Assembly: GCF_002355735.1 (NCBI RefSeq)
Contig: NZ_AP014879.1
Location: 310,001-374,000, forward strand
Length of the DNA stretch: 64,000 nucleotides
Direction of reading: 5' to 3'
Source: Sulfuricaulis limicola
GTDB lineage: Bacteria; Pseudomonadota; Gammaproteobacteria; Acidiferrobacterales; Sulfurifustaceae
Part shown: positions 40,373 through 48,561 of the stretch, one piece after another
Numbering within the stretch: position 1 is the first letter of the stretch
Layout of the letters: the number at the start of each line of letters is the position of its first letter
Program-made: the position numbers and the translations under genes
Notes under the pieces: model-generated
What the model was told of the DNA's origin: nothing
Database searches by the model: none
The model's input: only the letters and a program-made list of their open reading frames with translations

Positions 40373-41209
40373 CTAACGGACAAGGACCCCGTGGCGCATC
40401 TTTGCCGCTACGGCCGGCGCTTCGTCGGCCGCAAGAATTTGCTGCACCGTGCTTCTCAGCCCAGTGATGAGATAGGTTCCGGGCGGCAGCGGGGTAAACT
40501 CCTGCCCACCGGCCAGGATCAGCGGAAGCTTGTAGTCCTCGGGATCACGGGTGCCGTGCAGCCGCCCATGCCCGGCGTGATCGCTCGTTACCACGATCAG
40601 GTGCGCGCCGCGTTTGCTGACGGCCTCGAACAGCGGCGCCAGCGCCATGTCGATGTAAGAAAGCTCGTCGAGATATTCCGGCGAGAGCCAGCCGTAGTCC
40701 GTGCCCGCGTTTTCGAGCCCGCTCACGTGCAGGAAAACAAAACGCCTGCCGTCCTTTGCGAAGAAGGCAAGGGTCTGGTCGACGCCGTCGTCCCGCGCCA
40801 GCGCATGCTTGTCCACCGCCTTGCTGACCAGATAGCCGAGTTTCGGCTTGGCGTAATAGAAGGCCGTGCGGAATCCGCGCCGCTTGGCGTCGTCAAACAA
40901 CGTCGGTTTCGCCACCGTCGGCATCCCCGGCTTCCAGTTATTGTCGGTTTTGCCGTTTTCCTCCGGCGTGAGTCCCGTCAGCATCGCTGTGTGCGCGATC
41001 AGGGTCTTCGGCGGGTCGACGCTCTTTCCTTCCAGGGTGTAACGCCCCGGCCGCATCAGGGCGTGCAGCGTCGGCGAGGTCTTTTTGCTTAGCGCGTCGG
41101 GATGCAGGGCATCGATCGAAACGATGAGCACGGTCTCGATATCGCGGGCAAACCCCGGCGCGGCGAACAGCAAACCGAGCAACAGGATCCCGAACGTACT
41201 CTTTGCCAT
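40373..41209 (-). CDS. periplasmic alkaline-phosphatase-superfamily hydrolase
   Basis: The 278-residue product has a signal peptide (ending FAR) and an alkaline phosphatase/nucleotide pyrophosphatase core: VSIDALHPDAL at the start, PPKTLIAHTAMLTG with the likely Thr nucleophile, HVSGLENAGTDYG, and VTSDHAGHG with the metal-binding Asp-His. It is smaller than usual phosphodiesterases. The ATG at 41209 is preceded by GGAGTGCGG. It lies between a thioredoxin-like gene and OsmC. Substrate unknown; a phosphonate, sulfate or phosphate ester are all possible. Confidence 0.8.
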   Translation of the reverse strand: MAKSTFGILLLGLLFAAPGFARDIETVLIVSIDALHPDALSKKTSPTLHALMRPGRYTLEGKSVDPPKTLIAHTAMLTGLTPEENGKTDNNWKPGMPTVAKPTLFDDAKRRGFRTAFYYAKPKLGYLVSKAVDKHALARDDGVDQTLAFFAKDGRRFVFLHVSGLENAGTDYGWLSPEYLDELSYIDMALAPLFEAVSKRGAHLIVVTSDHAGHGRLHGTRDPEDYKLPLILAGGQEFTPLPPGTYLITGLRSTVQQILAADEAPAVAAKMRHGVLVR

Positions 41210-41277
41210 GACCGCACTCCTCATCCTGGTTGATGCATGACGCGAACCCGGAGTGACGCCAGACATGGCGTCCCGGT

Positions 41278-41508
41278 TCACAGCCAGTTCTCCACCTTTT
41301 TCATGTCCGGCACGCCGCCGGCGTGCACCACCTTGCCGTCGATCACCACGCCGGGCGTGGACATGACGCCATAGGCCATGATGTCGGCGATGTTCTCGAC
41401 CTTTTCCAGATCGACCGCGACGCCCCTGGCGCGCGCCGCGTCCTCGATGAGTTTCACGGTGGCCTTGCAGTTGGCGCAGCCGGTGCCGAGTACCTTGATG
41501 TGTTTCAT
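41278..41508 (-). CDS. small thioredoxin-like protein (CXXC)
   Basis: The 76-residue product resembles the redox-active disulfide (MTH895) family. It begins KHIKVLGTGCANCKAT with a CXXC at about 11-14, has TPGVVID with the cis-proline, and ends soon after. It has no signal peptide. Such genes often accompany DUF318/ArsP permeases, as here (42152-43111). It may reduce ArsC or handle a bound metal. Confidence 0.88.
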   Translation of the reverse strand: MKHIKVLGTGCANCKATVKLIEDAARARGVAVDLEKVENIADIMAYGVMSTPGVVIDGKVVHAGGVPDMKKVENWL

Positions 41509-41544
41509 GTCGTGCCTCCTGGCCGTGCCTGAATATTCCGGCGT

Positions 41545-41835
41545 TCAGAATTTGTAAAAATGCGTGTTGAGATAGGCGGTGACATCGTCGACATCCTGTT
41601 CCGACAAGGTCGGGTTGTAGTAATCGCCCCAGCGCGCCACCTCCTGGCGCAACGCCGACAGTGACTTGATCTTGCGCTGCGGCGAGGTGTACAGACTGGT
41701 GCCGTGGCAGGGCAGGCACACTGCGTGCAGCTGCTCGCCGCGCGCCGGGTCACCGGCTCCGGTGGCGGAGCAGCCGGTCGCCGCCAAGCCGAGCACGAGC
41801 AGCGCCGCTGCTGTATGTCGTGCCAAAGTGCTCAT
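41545..41835 (-). CDS. small periplasmic c-type cytochrome
   Basis: The 96-residue product has a signal sequence with a possible lipobox-like ATGC at residues 19-22 and one haem motif, CLPCH (40-44), followed by a short class I cytochrome c domain. No obvious distal methionine appears after the motif except by position, so axial ligation is uncertain. It overlaps the upstream gene by 4 bp (ATGA). Confidence 0.85.
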   Translation of the reverse strand: MSTLARHTAAALLVLGLAATGCSATGAGDPARGEQLHAVCLPCHGTSLYTSPQRKIKSLSALRQEVARWGDYYNPTLSEQDVDDVTAYLNTHFYKF

Positions 41836-42155
41836 GGCGCAGCTCCCCCGCGCAACCGCTGACGCTGGCGTTGTGGTTCGCATTGCAACGCATCGATTCC
41901 GAGCGCGCGCGCCCGAGCCTGCATTTCGTTCCGGTGCGCCTGCCGCACCGCGGCCCGTTCCTGCGGCGTGCGCGTCGCGCGCATGCGCGCGCGGTAGGCC
42001 TCGCGTTCCACCGGGGTCATCAGGTCGGCGCAGTAGATCAGCTCGCGCGGCTCGGCGGCGGTTGCCGGCGCCGGATCCGTGCCCTGTGCCCGGACCGGCA
42101 ACATCCACAACGCGACCATGGCGAGGCCGCACCCAACGGCAGTCAGCTTGTTCAT
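41832..42155 (-). CDS. hypothetical secreted protein (107 aa)
   Basis: The 107-residue product has a signal peptide (about 1-23, ending VRA), one cysteine in LIYCADLM and another near the end (LQCEPQ), and a long Arg/Ala/Glu/Gln-rich helix. I recognise no family. It overlaps both neighbours by 4 bp, so it is translated with the permease and the cytochrome. It could be a periplasmic partner of the permease. Confidence 0.8.
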   Translation of the reverse strand: MNKLTAVGCGLAMVALWMLPVRAQGTDPAPATAAEPRELIYCADLMTPVEREAYRARMRATRTPQERAAVRQAHRNEMQARARALGIDALQCEPQRQRQRLRGGAAP

Positions 42156-43111
42156 GACGTTACCCCCAACTGGTTGAACAGCAGGCCCACGATCACGAAG
42201 GCCGTGGCCAAGTAGCCGGTGAACACCCCGAGCAACGGCCACTTCGCGACCTTGCGCAGGATCACCATTTCCGGCAGCGACAGCGCCGTTACCGCCATCA
42301 TGAAGGCCAGCACGGTGCCGAGCGGTACACCCTTTTGCAGCAGCACTTCGGCGATCGGGATGATGCCGACAGCGTCGGAATAGAGTGGCACCCCGACCGC
42401 CACGGCGCCGACGACCGAGAGGAATCCGCCATCGCCGGCGATACGCGCCACGAAATCCTGCGGCACGTAACCGTGAATCAGGGCACCGACGCCGACGCCG
42501 ATCAGGACAAACTTCCAGATGCGGCCGACGATCTCGCGCACCTGCGCCAAGGCGTATTCATGCCGGCCCTTGAGCGAGACGTCAGGTGCTGCGCGTTGCG
42601 CCTCGCCCACGTGGATTTTCCAGACGTATTCTTCGACCCAGCGTTCGGGGCGAAAGCGCTCGATCACGAAGCCGCCGACGAAGGCCACGGTCAGGCCGGT
42701 GGCGACATAGATCGCGGTCGTCTGCCAGCCAATCACCGATGCCAGCACCACGATCGCGACCTCGTTGATCATCGGGCTCGCGATCAGGAACGACAGCGTT
42801 ACGCCCAGAGGGATGCCGGCCTCGACGAAACCGATGAACAGCGGAATCGACGAGCAGGAGCAGAACGGCGTCACCGCCCCGAGCCCGACCGCCATGAAAC
42901 GCGCCGAGACGTTCGAGCGCGAGCGGATGAACTCGCGCACCCGTTCCGGTGCCAGCATGGCGCGCAGCAGGCCCATGACGTAAATCACCAGCGTCAGCAG
43001 CACCAGGATCTTGGTTACATCCATGACGAAGAAATGCAGCGCCGCGCCGAGAGCCGTGTCCCGCATGCCGGCGAGGTCGTAGACGATCCAGTTGGCGAGG
43101 GCTTCGAACAT
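42152..43111 (-). CDS. DUF318/ArsP_1-family permease
   Basis: The 319-residue product has about eight membrane segments and the signature TPFCSCSSIPLFIGF, with two cysteines that bind soft ligands in ArsP-type permeases, repeated in part as GVPLYSDAVGIIPI. ArsP exports trivalent methyl- or aromatic arsenicals in some bacteria; other members' substrates are unknown. It follows arsR by 44 bp, so an arsenic-related substrate is a fair inference. Confidence 0.85.
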   Translation of the reverse strand: MFEALANWIVYDLAGMRDTALGAALHFFVMDVTKILVLLTLVIYVMGLLRAMLAPERVREFIRSRSNVSARFMAVGLGAVTPFCSCSSIPLFIGFVEAGIPLGVTLSFLIASPMINEVAIVVLASVIGWQTTAIYVATGLTVAFVGGFVIERFRPERWVEEYVWKIHVGEAQRAAPDVSLKGRHEYALAQVREIVGRIWKFVLIGVGVGALIHGYVPQDFVARIAGDGGFLSVVGAVAVGVPLYSDAVGIIPIAEVLLQKGVPLGTVLAFMMAVTALSLPEMVILRKVAKWPLLGVFTGYLATAFVIVGLLFNQLGVTS

Positions 43112-43155
43112 GATTCATCCGGCGAAATCCTTGTTACATCGGTTGACGACGGTCG

Positions 43156-43506
43156 TCAGGCGCAGCAGCGCACCGGCGGCCGGGTCGGCGCGCCGCGCAG
43201 GCGCTTGCGGTCCTGCGCCAAGGGTTTGGCCGCGGCATTGGCCTGGCTCGCGGTGGTCAGAATTTCGCGTGACCAGGCCGGTAAATCAGGATTGAGACGA
43301 TAGTGGATCCACAGTCCCTCGCGCCGGTCGCTGACGATCCCGGCCTCGCGCAGCGTGGCCAGATGACGCGAGACCTTGGGCTGGGATTCCTTGAGTGCAT
43401 GGGTCAGTTCGCAGACACACAACTCGCCTTCCGTGGCCAGCAGCAGCAGGCAACGCAAACGCGTCGGGTCGGCCAGGAGCGGGAAGAAGTTTTCGACGGT
43501 AACCAT
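43156..43506 (-). CDS. arsR: ArsR-type arsenite-responsive repressor
   Basis: The 116-residue product is a winged-helix ArsR/SmtB repressor. ELCVCEL holds Cys30 and Cys32 at the As(III) site of the E. coli ArsR type, and the protein ends with a CC pair that might add a third ligand. QPKVSRHLATLREAGIV is the recognition helix. The ATG at 43506 is chosen because an upstream ATG at 43542 would lie within the palindromic operator. It is the first gene of a run that ends with arsC and acr3. Confidence 0.92.
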   Translation of the reverse strand: MVTVENFFPLLADPTRLRCLLLLATEGELCVCELTHALKESQPKVSRHLATLREAGIVSDRREGLWIHYRLNPDLPAWSREILTTASQANAAAKPLAQDRKRLRGAPTRPPVRCCA

Positions 43507-43514
43507 CAACCTAA

Positions 43515-43550
43515 ATATATGCCCGAACATATATATGTTCAAGCATATAT
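43515..43550. promoter_or_regulatory. palindromic operator upstream of arsR
   Basis: A 36-bp palindrome is centred on GAACATATATATGTTC (43525-43540) with outer arms ATATATGC (43515-43522) and GCATATAT (43543-43550); only two base pairs are mismatched. It lies 9 bp upstream of the arsR start, where an autoregulatory ArsR site is expected. AT-rich hexamers inside it could serve as the -10 box. Confidence 0.8.
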
Positions 43551-43650
43551 ATAAAACGCCTGATTTACCGGATATATCGGGGGGAAACCGTCATTGCGCG
43601 GCTGCTCATGGCGCCGGGCCAACGAATCCCGGCTGAAACAGCGAGAATGG

Positions 43651-44112
43651 CTAACGTGCGTCGCCAGTGGTTTCGGGCGAGAAGCGCGTCGTCACGATGC
43701 GCAGTCCGACCAGTACCAGGATGACACCGAGCCCGAGCAGCACCTTCTCGGGCGCGTACTCGCGGAACCACAGGCCCATGAGCTCACCGATCAGCACCAC
43801 CAGCGCGGTGTCGAGGATGAAGGTGACGCGCACGCGCCCGAGCTTGAGGTAGGACTGCAGGGTGCGTATGACTTCGAGCAGCGCCAGCATGATCAGCGTA
43901 TCGATGATGGCGCGCTCGGCGACGCTGGCCCAGCCGCTCGCCAGCACCTGGCGCAGGTCGAGGACGAGCGCAATCACGCCCGCGCCCATCCAGGCGCACA
44001 GCGCGATAATCGCGAGTCCCGTAAGCGAGCGCACCAGCACGAGGTAAAACCGGTCGGCAAGCTGAAGCCAACGATCGCCATCGTCGGCTGTCGACACGCG
44101 CTCTGTTGGCAT
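43651..44112 (-). CDS. psiE: PsiE-family phosphate-starvation membrane protein
   Basis: The 153-residue product has four predicted membrane segments and resembles PsiE, a membrane protein of unknown activity induced by phosphate starvation in E. coli. Motifs include DRFYLVLVRSLTG and LVVLIGELMGLWFREY. The ATG at 44112 begins PTERVSTADD; an upstream in-frame ATG at 44217 is possible. Phosphate control is suggested by three 11-bp repeats upstream and by the phoX-phoR-phoB neighbourhood. Confidence 0.8.
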   Translation of the reverse strand: MPTERVSTADDGDRWLQLADRFYLVLVRSLTGLAIIALCAWMGAGVIALVLDLRQVLASGWASVAERAIIDTLIMLALLEVIRTLQSYLKLGRVRVTFILDTALVVLIGELMGLWFREYAPEKVLLGLGVILVLVGLRIVTTRFSPETTGDAR

Positions 44113-44221
44113 GGTGGATGTTTCCTTGTCACCACGGCTGTCCGGTTCTGACAGAGAGTTGAGTTCGGGTCTCGTGAATTTTTGCGCCAAGTTGTGCATG
44201 GATGGAATATTAGTCATGGCT

Positions 44222-44249
44222 TATGAAGACTGGATGAAATGTTGATGAA
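44222..44249 (-). promoter_or_regulatory. three 11-bp direct repeats (PHO-box-like) upstream of psiE
   Basis: On the minus strand TTCATC, TTCATC and TTCATA occur at exact 11-bp steps (plus-strand positions 44244-44249, 44233-44238, 44222-44227). PhoB binds CTGTCAT repeats with the same 11-bp period. The match to consensus is only partial. Confidence 0.4.
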
Positions 44250-44274
44250 TTTTTGGTTTGAAAAGCGGAAAGCC

Positions 44275-44308
44275 GGCCAAAAAAAGAAAAGGCCGCGTAT
44301 GCGGCCTT
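44275..44308 (-). terminator. intrinsic terminator of phoX
   Basis: AAGGCCGC-GTAT-GCGGCCTT forms an 8-bp stem (44289-44308). On the minus strand it is followed by a long T-rich tail (44275-44290). Confidence 0.85.
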
Positions 44309-44392
44309 GTCAGTCAGGAGCTCCGGGGAGGAGATTGCCGGTTATACATCCATGCAGGCGCGGCTCCCGGCGCGCTTCTTGCTATCTGCTGC

Positions 44393-45904
44393 TTACCACC
44401 ACTGCCAGGCATCCTTCTTGCCGCGGAGCTTGAAGCCGGTGATCTTCAGCACATCGTCGGTCGGATAGCCGTCAGCCGCCGGCATGTTGGCGTCGTTGCT
44501 GTGCTGGATCGAGACATACGCGGTCGTGCCGGAGGCGTCGAACAGAAAGCCGGTCGGTTCGGCCGAGCTGTCCTTCACCGACAGTATTTTCACGCAGCCG
44601 TCAGTCTTGATGTCGCGGTCCATGCCGTCCGGCAGGCAGGCGAAAATGTCGCCGTTGTCGTGATCCTCGATCACGTAGACGTTGCCGGTTTTGGGCTGGA
44701 ACTCGAGATTGTCGAAGGAGTTGAAATCGGTATCGCCTTCGACAAAGCGGTTCACCGCCACCGTGCGCTGGGTATTGCTGGCGGTGAGCGGAGCGCGGTC
44801 CACGCCGCAAACGACTTCGGCGTAATTCGCGCCTTCCTCGTTGCCGGTGTTGGTCCAGCAGAAGCGTACTGCTTCCAGGTTGAGCTCGTCCTGGTACGCC
44901 GGATCCTGGTGCAGGTCCTCTGGCCGGTAGTAACCGGTGGCGCCGGCAGAATCAGCATCACTGCGCGCGGTGGCGGCGTTGACCGCTACCCACGCGGCGT
45001 TGCCGATTTCGCAACCCTGACCGTATTGCTGGTTGTTGTTCACGCAGGAGACCTGCATGGCATACACCGATCCGGCCGCGAGAGGCGATTCGGAGAGGTT
45101 GGCGAGGGGTCCCGATACCAGGCGCGGCATGGCCGGCACGAACTTGAAAATTGCGCCGCCATCGCGGTCGGCGCCACCCGTGCCCGGACGCAGCTCGTCG
45201 CCGGCGATCACCACGCCGGTCGGCAGCACCGCGAGGCCTTCCCAGGCCATCGTCGGCAGCGCCGTGCGCTTGGCGATGTTGGCCGGGTCGGTCACCGTGC
45301 CGCTGGCGCGGTCGATCACGGTCTGCTCGGTCACGCCGAGCGGGTTGAATATCTCGTAGGCGCCGCCGCTCGAGGTTTCCTCGGTGGCGAGGATCGTGCC
45401 CCAGGCCGTGGCGCGGATGCCGTCGCAACTGGTCATCCCGCGCAGGATGGTCTCGACCGCGCCGTTATCGAGATTAATACGCTGTACCGACGGGTTGAGC
45501 TTGTCGCCGGCGTCGTACACGTTTGGCATACCGCCATCGATCAGGAACTGGCGTCCGCCTTCGATGCAGCTGATGAGATGGGTCGGATTTTGCGCCGGAT
45601 AAAACGCCATCATGTCGGTGGCATTGGCGGCCTCGCGCGTCAGGTATTCCACTTTCAGGCCATGGGCGACCAGTGCCTGGTCGTAGGGTGGCTGAAGCGG
45701 TGTGCGGTACGGTCCGACCGTGGGCGGGGCCGAGGCTTCGAGCGGCTTTTCCACCCCGAACAGCTTTTCGGACTGTGCCTTGAGAAGTTGCTCGACCTTG
45801 AGGCCGAAATCGGCGTCATCGTCGGCCTGGGCCGCGAACGGGGCGAATGCCGTGGCCATGGCTACGGCAAACATGCAGGGTTTCAACAGCGGTACATGTT
45901 TCAT
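44393..45904 (-). CDS. phoX: PhoX-family (DUF839) alkaline phosphatase
   Basis: PhoX enzymes are Ca/Fe-dependent periplasmic phosphatases that release phosphate from organic esters. The 503-residue product belongs to the DUF839/PhoX beta-propeller family, with stretches such as AWEGLAVLPTGVVIAGDELRPG and EDHDNGDIFACLPDG. The signal peptide (ending AAQA) lacks a twin arginine, unlike many PhoX proteins, so it may use Sec. It has its own PHO box upstream (45981-45998) and lies just after phoR. This supports the phosphatase role. Confidence 0.82.
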   Translation of the reverse strand: MKHVPLLKPCMFAVAMATAFAPFAAQADDDADFGLKVEQLLKAQSEKLFGVEKPLEASAPPTVGPYRTPLQPPYDQALVAHGLKVEYLTREAANATDMMAFYPAQNPTHLISCIEGGRQFLIDGGMPNVYDAGDKLNPSVQRINLDNGAVETILRGMTSCDGIRATAWGTILATEETSSGGAYEIFNPLGVTEQTVIDRASGTVTDPANIAKRTALPTMAWEGLAVLPTGVVIAGDELRPGTGGADRDGGAIFKFVPAMPRLVSGPLANLSESPLAAGSVYAMQVSCVNNNQQYGQGCEIGNAAWVAVNAATARSDADSAGATGYYRPEDLHQDPAYQDELNLEAVRFCWTNTGNEEGANYAEVVCGVDRAPLTASNTQRTVAVNRFVEGDTDFNSFDNLEFQPKTGNVYVIEDHDNGDIFACLPDGMDRDIKTDGCVKILSVKDSSAEPTGFLFDASGTTAYVSIQHSNDANMPAADGYPTDDVLKITGFKLRGKKDAWQWW

Positions 45905-45980
45905 GATGTGACTCCTTGACGGGTTGAACGATTCCGCGCAGGAGCCTAGCGACGCGTTGTGACGCGCGCGTTATGCAAAC

Positions 45981-45998
45981 ACGACAGATTGGTGACAG
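45981..45998 (-). promoter_or_regulatory. PHO box for phoX
   Basis: On the minus strand the bases read CTGTCACCAATCTGTCGT: two CTGTCRY-type 7-mers 11 bp apart, very close to the PhoB consensus. CATAAC, about 11 bp downstream, could be the -10 box. It lies between the phoR stop and phoX, 77 bp before phoX. Confidence 0.85.
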
Positions 45999-46002
45999 CG
46001 AA

Positions 46003-47325
46003 TCAGGCGATGCCGGAAACGGGGTGGTCGACGCGCCGTGCGCGGGCGGTGGGAAAGACGCAGGTGAAGGTGCTGCCGACCCCGGGTTCGCTCTCGATAT
46101 CGAGACGGGCATCGTGACGCAACAACACGTGCTTGACGATGGACAGGCCGAGGCCGGTGCCGCCCGAAGCGCGCGAGCGCGCCGTGTCCACGCGGTAGAA
46201 GCGCTCCGTGAGATGCGGGACGTGCTCGAGCGCAATGCCTTCGCCGGTGTCGCTGACGCTGAAACAGGCGCTCCCGTCCGGCGCCGCCTTCCAGGCGAGC
46301 GCGATGCGGCCGCCGGCCGGGGTGTAGCGCACGGCGTTATTGACCAGGTTGGAAAACGCGCTGAGCAGCTCCTCGCGGCTTCCAAGCAGTCGCAGCGATT
46401 TGTCAGTCTCGACGGTGATGACATGATGCTGCTCGCCGCTCAGCAGCTCCGCCTGTTCCTTGAGCCCGGCCAGCAGCGCCGTTACGTCCACGGTTTCGTC
46501 GTGGGTGCGCGGCGCCGCGGTCTCCAGTTTCGACAGCATGAGCAGATCGTCCACCAGCCGCTGCATGCGTACGGCCTGTTCCTGCATGGTCGCAAGGTAT
46601 TTTTTCAGATCCTCCATGCGTATCTGGTCCATATGGCCCAGGGTCTCGACGAAACCGCCGAGCACGGTGAGCGGCGTGCGCAATTCGTGCGAGACGTTGG
46701 CGACGAAATGGCGGCGCATCTGTTCGAGGCGCGCGAGGCGTGTGACGTCGCGTCCGATCACGAGCTTTTGCAGGCTGCCGAACGGGGTGACCTGGATCGA
46801 GAGCTTGATTTCACTGTTTTCCGGAGAGTCGATCTCCAGCAGTTCGGAATAGTCGCCGTGTTGCAGGTATTGAACGAAATCGGGATCGCGCAGCAGGTTG
46901 AACAGGCGCGTGCCGGCATCGCGCGGGTAGCGGATGCCGAACAGGCGTCCGGCGGAGGGGTTGGCCCATTCGATATCGCTTTCCTGCGACAGGATGACCA
47001 TCGCATCCGGCATGGCCGCGGCGGCGCTCTGGAACCGGGTCAGCATGTCGTTCAGCCGGTCCTCGCGGTTTTCCGTCTGCTTCATGAGCTGGCGGATTTC
47101 GTCGAACACGTCGCCCCACAGACCCCCGGCATCGGGAATTTCAGCCTGCTGGCGGTTACGCAGCCAGTGCCGCAGCCGCTGCAAATGGCGCAGCGTGAAA
47201 AAGATGTAGAGACCGAAACCGATGGCGGCGATGAGGAAAAGGCGGCCGGTGATGAGACCGAGCACGAGGCTGGTGATGGCGATGCCAACCAGAATCCAGA
47301 TTTCACGCCAGATGGTTTGCGGCAC
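46003..47325 (-). CDS. phoR: PhoR, phosphate-sensing histidine kinase
   Basis: PhoR phosphorylates PhoB when phosphate is scarce. The 440-residue product has two closely spaced N-terminal membrane segments (about 9-45), a PAS domain (about 95-195), the HisKA box SHELRTPLT with His213, and the HATPase motifs NLVNNAVRYTP, SDTGEGIALEH and GTGLGLSIVKH. There is no large periplasmic domain, which is normal for PhoR. It starts 3 bp after phoB. Confidence 0.94.
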   Translation of the reverse strand: MPQTIWREIWILVGIAITSLVLGLITGRLFLIAAIGFGLYIFFTLRHLQRLRHWLRNRQQAEIPDAGGLWGDVFDEIRQLMKQTENREDRLNDMLTRFQSAAAAMPDAMVILSQESDIEWANPSAGRLFGIRYPRDAGTRLFNLLRDPDFVQYLQHGDYSELLEIDSPENSEIKLSIQVTPFGSLQKLVIGRDVTRLARLEQMRRHFVANVSHELRTPLTVLGGFVETLGHMDQIRMEDLKKYLATMQEQAVRMQRLVDDLLMLSKLETAAPRTHDETVDVTALLAGLKEQAELLSGEQHHVITVETDKSLRLLGSREELLSAFSNLVNNAVRYTPAGGRIALAWKAAPDGSACFSVSDTGEGIALEHVPHLTERFYRVDTARSRASGGTGLGLSIVKHVLLRHDARLDIESEPGVGSTFTCVFPTARARRVDHPVSGIA

Positions 47326-47328
47326 GTA

Positions 47329-48018
47329 TCAGTCCTGCGCCGAGAAGCGATAACCGGTGCCGCGTACGGTCTGGATCAGCCGGTCGTGGCCTGTGGGAGT
47401 CAGTATTTTGCGCAGACGTCTTATATGCACGTCCACCGTGCGTTCCTCGACGTACACGTTGTTGCCCCACACGTCGTTCAGCAGGCGCTCGCGGCTGTGC
47501 ACACGCTCGGGATGGGTCATGAAGAAGTGCAGCAGGCGGAATTCGGTCGGACCCAGGCTGAGGGCTTTATTCGCCGCCGTGACCCGGTGTGTCACCGGAT
47601 CCAGCGACAGCCCGCCGGTCTCGACGGCCAGTTCCGCCGCGTGCGGCGAGGTGCGCCGCAGCAATGCCCGGATGCGGGCCAGCAGCTCGCGCGTGGAAAA
47701 CGGCTTGGTGATGTAATCGTCCACGCCGCTGTCGAGCCCCCTGACCTTGTCCTCCTCCTCGGTGCGCGCGGTCAGCATGATGACCGGGATATCCTCGGTC
47801 AGCTTTTCGCGCCGCAGCTGGCGGGCGTAATCCATGCCGCTGACCTTCGGCAGCATCCAGTCGAGCAGGATCAGGTCGGGTTTGTCGGCCAGGATTTTTG
47901 TCCGGGCCTCGGCGGTGTCGCCGGCCTCGAGACAGTCGTAGCTGGCCTGGGCCAGCGCCAGGCACACCATCTGCCGGATGGCAGGTTCGTCGTCGACTAT
48001 GAGGATTTTACCGCGCAT
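47329..48018 (-). CDS. phoB: PhoB, phosphate response regulator
   Basis: PhoB is the OmpR-type activator of the phosphate regulon. The 229-residue product has the receiver residues DDE (9-11), the phosphorylated Asp53 in LLDWMLP, and a C-terminal winged helix with [26 protein letters not shown] and [14 protein letters not shown]. The ATG at 48018 begins [11 protein letters not shown], the normal N-terminus. A weak PHO box lies upstream. Confidence 0.95.
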   Translation of the reverse strand: MRGKILIVDDEPAIRQMVCLALAQASYDCLEAGDTAEARTKILADKPDLILLDWMLPKVSGMDYARQLRREKLTEDIPVIMLTARTEEEDKVRGLDSGVDDYITKPFSTRELLARIRALLRRTSPHAAELAVETGGLSLDPVTHRVTAANKALSLGPTEFRLLHFFMTHPERVHSRERLLNDVWGNNVYVEERTVDVHIRRLRKILTPTGHDRLIQTVRGTGYRFSAQD

Positions 48019-48063
48019 GCGGGGAATTGCCGGGCCTTGTGTCCCTCGGGGTGGCGCCATTTC

Positions 48064-48081
48064 ATACCATAATTATGACAT
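48064..48081 (-). promoter_or_regulatory. possible degenerate PHO box upstream of phoB
   Basis: On the minus strand the bases read ATGTCATAATTATGGTAT: the first 7-mer fits CTGTCAT in six of seven positions, and the second only in four. phoB autoregulation is common, but this site alone is weak. Confidence 0.4.
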
Positions 48082-48174
48082 TTTGGTTACCATATGACCT
48101 TTCGAAGACCATGGCTGAATTCCCTCCCGGAGCCAGTATAGTAGCGCCCTCATTATTCCCCGGACAGCACCAGC

Positions 48175-48555
48175 ATGACCCAGATTACCGTCAGACCGAC
48201 CGACATCAAGCTGCACCAGAAATCGCGCATTCTCGAAGTGGCGTTCGACGACGGCAGCCATTTCAAGCTGCCTTGCGAATATCTCAGGGTGTATTCGCCT
48301 TCGGCCGAGGTCCGCGGCCACGCGCCGGGACAGGAGGTGCTCCAGATCGGCAAGGAAAACGTGAACATCACCCACATCGAGCCGGTCGGCACCTACGCCA
48401 TCTGCCTGTTTTTCGACGACGGCCATAGCACCGGGATCTATTCCTGGGACTGGCTGCATCAGCTGGGCATGAACCAGGACAAGCTCTGGAACCAGTATCT
48501 GGAACGGCTCGCCAAGGCCGGCCACCAGCGCAAGCCCGCCAAAGTCGCAGAGTAA
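48175..48555 (+). CDS. DUF971 protein
   Basis: The 126-residue product belongs to DUF971, the fold of the gamma-butyrobetaine hydroxylase N-terminal domain (TVRPTDIKLHQKSRILEVAFDDG and GIYSWDWLHQLG). No catalytic function is established for free-standing members. It lies immediately upstream of ubiE, with 6 bp between stop and start, an arrangement common in related proteobacteria. It is divergent from phoB. Confidence 0.9.
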   Translation: MTQITVRPTDIKLHQKSRILEVAFDDGSHFKLPCEYLRVYSPSAEVRGHAPGQEVLQIGKENVNITHIEPVGTYAICLFFDDGHSTGIYSWDWLHQLGMNQDKLWNQYLERLAKAGHQRKPAKVAE

Positions 48556-48561
48556 TTGCTT

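Noticed and set aside
43507-43542. Upstream ATG at 43542 as the arsR start.
   Set aside because: It would place the first 12 codons inside the 36-bp palindrome; the ATG at 43506 leaves the operator upstream and gives the usual ArsR N-terminus.
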